A stretch of 64,000 nucleotides of DNA. Source: Acephala macrosclerotiorum (Eukaryota > Ascomycota > Leotiomycetes > Helotiales > Mollisiaceae). Location of the stretch: assembly GCA_014904845.1 (NCBI GenBank), contig MU119282.1:124001-188000 (forward strand), written 5' to 3'. A program made the position numbers and the translations under genes. This document shows, in pieces, positions 59,101 through 64,000 of this stretch (position 1 is its first letter; every line of letters starts with the position of its first letter). The notes under the pieces were generated by a model that was not told the DNA's origin, made no database searches, and was given only the letters and a program-made list of their open reading frames with translations.

Positions 59101-59294
59101 ACTCGCGACAAGGAAAGCCTCGCAATTGTGCGTACTGACTTCGGACCTCATCCCCGTGTCTTACTCCACGAGTTGATGGCTGGTCCCGCCGTACATTCGA
59201 GATAGCATCCATTGGCACGAGTTGAACGGTTGGGTCGAGAAAGGCTGCCGCAGCGCGGTGCGTTCGTCCTACGGTCGAGGACACGAATGGAACC
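56161..59294. other. Gene-poor stretch (3.1 kb)
   Basis: Only short frames (up to 165 residues, 57802-58299 plus) that lack domains, good starts and splice logic. The right end is the promoter of the gene at 59295. No transposon signature was recognised. Confidence 0.4.
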
Positions 59295-61829
59295 ATGGGC
59301 ATGTGGCCATTTAGGAGGAGAAGTCAACGCAGAAAGACAAAGGGTGGGGCAGACATTTCACAGCCGGAAATGCATAACGCTGGGACTCAACAGGTCCCTG
59401 CGAGGCATGATGGGTCCAAATTAGCTGCTGCGGGACCTGAAAGGAGGAAGAGCCGGCGGGATACAAAACGAAAATCCTCCCGAGAATCCAAGAAGCTTCA
59501 ACGGGATCCAGAAAAGCGCGATAAACATCGCACCTACAGCTTCTCGCCCGGTCGAAACGATAGCATCCGCGTTGCTCGAGCGTTAGAACGCCCTCCCGTT
59601 CCCGCTCTCCCGTCGAACTTGAAGGACAAGGGAAGAGCCTTTACAGAGAAACCAGGGTCAACTCCGGCCGGAACGAAGCCTCTAAGAGCCAACACCCAGC
59701 CTCTAGAGAATGCACAAGACTGGCAAAGGATGCCTACACTACACAAGAGGAGCGCCCAAGAAATGGCGCGGTGGAAATCGAGCAAGAAAAGGAAAGAAGA
59801 CCACGACAGAGAAGCGGAGATCAAGGCAATGGTTGCTTTCATGCCAACGCGTCCAGCAGCAGACGTCGATTCGTCTGGAAGACCCGTACGGCGGGAAACA
59901 ATGAGGATGCGCGGCGCATTGAACGATCCATCGTCAGATATCTCTCTTCCCCTCGCCGACTCGCTGCGATCCTCGTTATCCGGTCATTCTGGGCCGCAGA
60001 CATCGTTCGTTGTATCTGCCTTCGCGATGCTAGCACCGCGACCTACAATCAGATATTCCGAAAACCCTCGATATGTCCCTGGTGCAAGCGGTTTTGGCTC
60101 AAATCGATCCAATTCGACAAGGAGGAAATTAGAACGGGTAACAATACCAGAAGAAGTGCTGAAAGCCAATAAGAGGGTGGACGACTTGGCCGATGATCTT
60201 ACAACAGGACAGATTCGCGAACTCATGGAACGCGAAACGAAGAGGAGAGAAAAGAAGAAGATGGCAGAAAGACTAAAAGCGGAGAGGAGACTTGCAAGGC
60301 AGCAAGAGAAACAGAGGCAAGGCGAGGCTGAAGCCGCTCGGGAGGGCACCCCACCTCCTGATAACATGGAAAGGGGTGTCCTAGGGAGAGATGTAGTTGG
60401 CCTAGGAATTGGAACTTCTGCAGTTGTCACTTCAAGCAAGAGGAAGAGCTCGGCCGGGTCCGAAGACGGACGAGGGAAACGACCCGCAGAAGCTTTCAGA
60501 CAAGATTCGACGATCAGCGGGCAGCCAAATCCATTCGCAGATTTCCACCGAAGCACAAGTCTAGCCACGGAGAACCTCACGCCTGGGTCGGAACGATCGG
60601 ATCCTGTTATTGAGACAGCAACTGTCGGCACCATGGGCAAGGCTAGCGTTTCTCCCACATTACCAGCCAAGGATCATGTTCGAGGCCAATCAAGCATATC
60701 TCAGATGATGGATCTCACCCACTCGGAAGCTCCACAACCATCAACAGTACCAGAACCTACGTTGCAAACAGCAGTAACAGCACCAGTCAAGACACCTTCC
60801 TCTTGGACATCGTTTTTCAAGCTACGCAGTGGGAAGAACAAACGACCAACTCCACCTTCATCATTTTCCAACACATCAAGAGATTCCATGCATGCGGGGC
60901 AAGCACCAGCAATTGGTTACACCCCAATGCGATCAACATCAAATATTCCGAAGCGCACTATGTCCAAATTTCGAGAGGATCTTCCAGAGTTACCCATTTC
61001 GCCACCAGACTCTAGAGTTCAGTCTCCTGAAGCTGATGTGGTACCACCAATCCGAACCGACTATACAGCGAACAGCAGCGGTGTACAGGCTTCCTCGGAC
61101 GACCCACGAGTACGTTACGACACACCAACAAGCGGCTATAGATCCCCTGAGGCCATGCGACTACGGGACGAGACTCCAACCAGTGGCCATCGAACAGCGG
61201 ATGTTCCTTCGCCAGAGCCCACTGCTGTTTTGTCGCAGTCATTGGCGTCAATCGATTCTGAAGGATCTTGGCTTTCTGGCCGAAGAGCTGGCTCGAAACG
61301 AGGCTCTTCCGCTTTAGCACACCATCCATCAACTCGTGATAGCTCGAGTTCTTTGAATAAGAAATACAAGGAATTCTCCAAATCTGCCGAGGAGCTTGGG
61401 ATTGCCGAAGATGAATATTTCAGTCGCCTAACACCTGGTCCTGAAGAAGAGAACATGATCCAGAGACGATCCAGCATCCTACCTTCAAGCGACGACGACG
61501 AAGGTGGCAGCATTTCAAGCCCAGTCTCATCGGAAAAGACGAAGTGGGGTGCAATTGGGAGACAGCCGACTGTAGTACACAGAGCACCCAGAGCCAAGTC
61601 GAGGGAAGGTCTACTTACCGAGTTCGATGATGATTCGGAAAGCGAGGCTCCTTCCTCTCCAACTTCTGTCGACCCGAAGGCCTCTGGACTCCAACGAGCC
61701 ACCAGCGTCGACTTAGGCAAGCAACACGTGAGACACATCAGTGCAGGCAGTGCAAGATTGCTTGACTTGAAGCCCAGGTCTTCAGTGGACTCAAGAAGGG
61801 ACTCGGCGAGATTGAGCAGCTCTGGGTAA
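59295..61829 (+). CDS. Large basic, mostly disordered fungal protein
   Basis: Intronless, 844 aa (842 from the second ATG, MWPFRRRSQRRK). No enzymatic domain. The N-terminus is very basic, with Lys/Arg/Ser runs (RKSRRDTKRKSSRESKK). A coiled coil near residues 305-350 (RELMERETKRREKKKMAERL then KAERRLARQQEKQ) is preceded by TIPEEVLKANKRVDDL. The rest is Ser/Pro/Thr-rich with many SP/TP sites and RSxS motifs (RSPEAMRLRDETPTSGHR), as in regulated scaffold proteins. The C-terminus ends RRDSARLSSSG. The start MWPFRRR followed by basic runs recurs in uncharacterised Pezizomycotina proteins as I remember them; function is not known. Confidence 0.75.
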   Translation: MGMWPFRRRSQRRKTKGGADISQPEMHNAGTQQVPARHDGSKLAAAGPERRKSRRDTKRKSSRESKKLQRDPEKRDKHRTYSFSPGRNDSIRVARALERPPVPALPSNLKDKGRAFTEKPGSTPAGTKPLRANTQPLENAQDWQRMPTLHKRSAQEMARWKSSKKRKEDHDREAEIKAMVAFMPTRPAADVDSSGRPVRRETMRMRGALNDPSSDISLPLADSLRSSLSGHSGPQTSFVVSAFAMLAPRPTIRYSENPRYVPGASGFGSNRSNSTRRKLERVTIPEEVLKANKRVDDLADDLTTGQIRELMERETKRREKKKMAERLKAERRLARQQEKQRQGEAEAAREGTPPPDNMERGVLGRDVVGLGIGTSAVVTSSKRKSSAGSEDGRGKRPAEAFRQDSTISGQPNPFADFHRSTSLATENLTPGSERSDPVIETATVGTMGKASVSPTLPAKDHVRGQSSISQMMDLTHSEAPQPSTVPEPTLQTAVTAPVKTPSSWTSFFKLRSGKNKRPTPPSSFSNTSRDSMHAGQAPAIGYTPMRSTSNIPKRTMSKFREDLPELPISPPDSRVQSPEADVVPPIRTDYTANSSGVQASSDDPRVRYDTPTSGYRSPEAMRLRDETPTSGHRTADVPSPEPTAVLSQSLASIDSEGSWLSGRRAGSKRGSSALAHHPSTRDSSSSLNKKYKEFSKSAEELGIAEDEYFSRLTPGPEEENMIQRRSSILPSSDDDEGGSISSPVSSEKTKWGAIGRQPTVVHRAPRAKSREGLLTEFDDDSESEAPSSPTSVDPKASGLQRATSVDLGKQHVRHISAGSARLLDLKPRSSVDSRRDSARLSSSG

Positions 61830-63677
61830 AAGGCTTTGCTGACTGGGACAGTGAAGATGAAGACTTGACGACAGACATGATATGATGAAGACAAGCACGA
61901 CACTCCTTTGATCTACTTCCTTACAAACTCTACGTCGACAATCGACACCCACACTCATTCGAAATATTTCCTTGGACCGACAACTTATCAATCCATTCGC
62001 TTCGACTATTTCTTTTCCAACATTCGATTCGACGCTCGCTCGACTTGTTTATTTCCTTACAACCGCTCCGTCTTCAACAATCATGTCTTCGCAAATTTTC
62101 ACCTTCACCTATACCCAGTCAACCAATCTCTCAACCAAGCTCCTCTCGTCATCGTAAGGATCAGCAATGAGTGCATTGAACGATATAATTTCCTTTTCTT
62201 TGATACGATTGATATCCCACCCAGCACATAAACTTTTGTTTTTTTATTTCGGGGAGGCAGGCGGAATATTAGGCGGTAAAGGATTTGAATTTCAGGACTT
62301 GTATTGGATGGACGGAAATGGAGCAAGGGGATGGAAAGGATTCATTCGGATGTTCCAAAAACAAAGAGCTTCTTCTATACCCTCCTTTGATAGTCCTATG
62401 TTATATAGGATTATGGACCCTTGAATTCGGCCAGGGCCTGGATTTATTGGCTGGATCGGATCTTGTTGTAATGTTTACGGACATACCATATATGTATTGT
62501 GTGCAATATATCAGCGAGCGCGAGCTGCTCAGAGCAGGCTCTAATTTTTGCGCGTGTTTTGTGGATGGATGGTATGCTATGAGCTGCTGAGGCTAGAGAT
62601 ACATAGCAGATGAATGAAAGTTGTAAAACTTCACTTGAGCCCCAATCCCGATCAAAACGCCATCCAAAGGCAACCTGCCCTGCGGTGAGCCTTTCCAGAG
62701 TCTTCTTGAATCTCCAGTCCATACCTTGATTTCAGACCTCCTAAACACAACAGCTGTTCCTCAACCTACAACGGAGAAGAAGCTCCTTGAAATCCAGCTC
62801 GTGATTTGACCGATAAGGCTGCATCTGCATGGCCCCTCTGCATGTACCAACGGCAATCAATCTGACTTGCATCGACTTTTTTACCCCTCTCTTCTCAACT
62901 CTCCACTCCCACGCCCACGCTCACGCCCTGCATGCCAAAAGCAAGTTCAAGAAAACCTGCCTTCTAGAAAGTCTTGCAGATCATACAGTATGTGGGTCGT
63001 GGCATCGAAGATTGGGTATCACGTGGAGAATGATTACTATTAGGTGAGAGGAGACAAATGATGAGGAGGGCTTCTGCGGGGTCTGCATGCCCGGCTTAAG
63101 GTGGAGAGGTCGAATTTGAGACACTGCTGCATATCAGATGCAAACGATAGTGGCAGTGTGACTTGCATGAAACGAAACTAAACAGAACATTTGCGAGAAA
63201 TAAAAAGCAATAAAAGAAGATGATATAAGCAAGCAGAACTGACGAGAAGGAGAAAATGCAAGATGTTGACAATTGAAATGAATAAGCAGGAAGGAAACGA
63301 ATTTGAGTTGTTGAAATTATTTTTGGAGATGGGGGGGATGCCGATGATTTGATTTGGAGGTCGCCGAATCGCATACAATGGAATCAACCGAATGGCAAAC
63401 AGAAGGAACCATTGTCAAATCCTCGGGCACAGCCGCATCACAATTTGTATCTGTCATGAATTATTCTATGCATAGAGTTGACAAAGGAATGCTGTGTAGC
63501 AAAAGGATTCCAAAGCCTCTCAAATCCCACATCCCAAACAGGCAACACAAGCGAGACGCGAAGGCGTCATCGATGATTTCTAACCGCAAAGCCCAGAAGC
63601 ATCTGACACCAATCCCTGACCCTTTATAATCCATCACGACGCGCTCCTCTTCAAAGATCCCTATTTAATCAACGTTG
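61830..63677. other. Intergenic (1.8 kb)
   Basis: 3' region of the large disordered-protein gene and promoter of the thioredoxin gene. A CT-rich leader-like stretch ends in a 24-codon frame with a GTAAGG donor-like end (62082-62156), perhaps the start of an unresolved transcript. A TATA-like TTTATAAT lies at 63624-63631. Confidence 0.35.
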
Positions 63678-64000
63678 ATGTCACTTCCTGCTCGCGTCTT
63701 CAGAACCGCGATTCACAACAAGCAAGCATTTACCAAGAATTACAAGCTAGGAAATCAATTTATCAGGAACTTTAGCAAAACAACAGTCAATATGGGCGTT
63801 CACAATCTTTCTTCGTGAGTCTGCCCCACCATGTCTTTGTTGTCGGAAGAAGAGGTAGAGAAGAACGAAAGTGACGAACTAGAGAAGCAGCGAAGGGATT
63901 GATGGACAATGGCTAACAAGTTTTGATTACAGAAAGACCGAGTTCGACACCGCGTTGAAGGACAACAAAGTCGTCATTCTCGATGCCTTCGCTACCTGGT
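63678..64000 (+). CDS. Thioredoxin, 5' part, with in-frame mitochondrial-type leader
   Basis: The gene is cut by the window edge. Exon 1 is 63678-63814, the intron GTGAGT..TACAG, and exon 2 runs from 63933. MGVHNLSSKTEFDTAL then KDNKVVILDAFATW leads straight to the expected CGPC active site just beyond the window. A second ATG, 38 codons upstream and in frame (63678), gives MSLPARVFRTAIHNKQ continuing through a stretch rich in Arg/Lys/Asn/Thr without any Asp or Glu, as in a mitochondrial presequence. One gene may therefore make a mitochondrial and a cytosolic thioredoxin (from 63792). A TATA-like TTTATAAT lies about 50 bp before 63678. Thioredoxins reduce protein disulfides with NADPH-dependent reductase. 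Confidence 0.88.

Overview
This is eukaryotic DNA from a filamentous ascomycete (Pezizomycotina). Most genes are split by short introns of 47-150 nt with GT..AG ends and CTRAC-like branch sites. The gene set includes Mia40, an OM14-type outer-membrane protein, Ufe1-like syntaxin, GCP4, Rad4, 2EXR and fungal SulP/MFS/APC transporters. The thioredoxin and Mia40 sequences remind me of Leotiomycetes, but that placement is inference. No rRNA, tRNA, CRISPR array or intact transposon was recognised.

Layout. 1-2300: no gene seen. 2305-8445: housekeeping block of OM14-like, MIA40, thiamin pyrophosphokinase (THI80) and aspartate aminotransferase. 9356-13000: an unrecognised gene and a syntaxin-18/Ufe1 SNARE. 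13155-22000: accessory block with a QDR-type MFS exporter, a tiny cysteine-rich secreted protein, a heavily damaged carboxylesterase and an APC permease. 22969-30265: GNAT acetyltransferase, MDP-1-like phosphatase, RAD4 and a 2EXR protein, with two sets of tandem repeats around the last. 32877-35467: SulP/STAS anion transporter. 37302-41800: a secreted Thr/Pro/Arg-rich repeat protein, a cupin pseudogene and an FAD monooxygenase with a premature stop. 44074-50627: GCP4, a small membrane protein and a dynamin-like GTPase. 51523-56160: a zinc-finger/SET protein with a C-terminal frameshift, then a three-copy tandem family with a BRCT-like segment. 59295-61829: a long disordered basic protein. 63678-64000: start of a thioredoxin gene with an in-frame mitochondrial-type leader.

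Two classes of gene stand out. Core genes (protein import, thiamin, nitrogen metabolism, repair, microtubule nucleation, ER fusion, redox) are intact and splice cleanly. Many accessory genes (carboxylesterase, cupin, monooxygenase, SET protein, two of the three tandem-family copies) carry stops, frameshifts or lost splice sites, which suggests ongoing decay or birth-and-death turnover. The least described items are the tandem family at 53.2-56.2 kb, the two small secreted proteins, and the 74-bp repeats that carry splice-site-like motifs.
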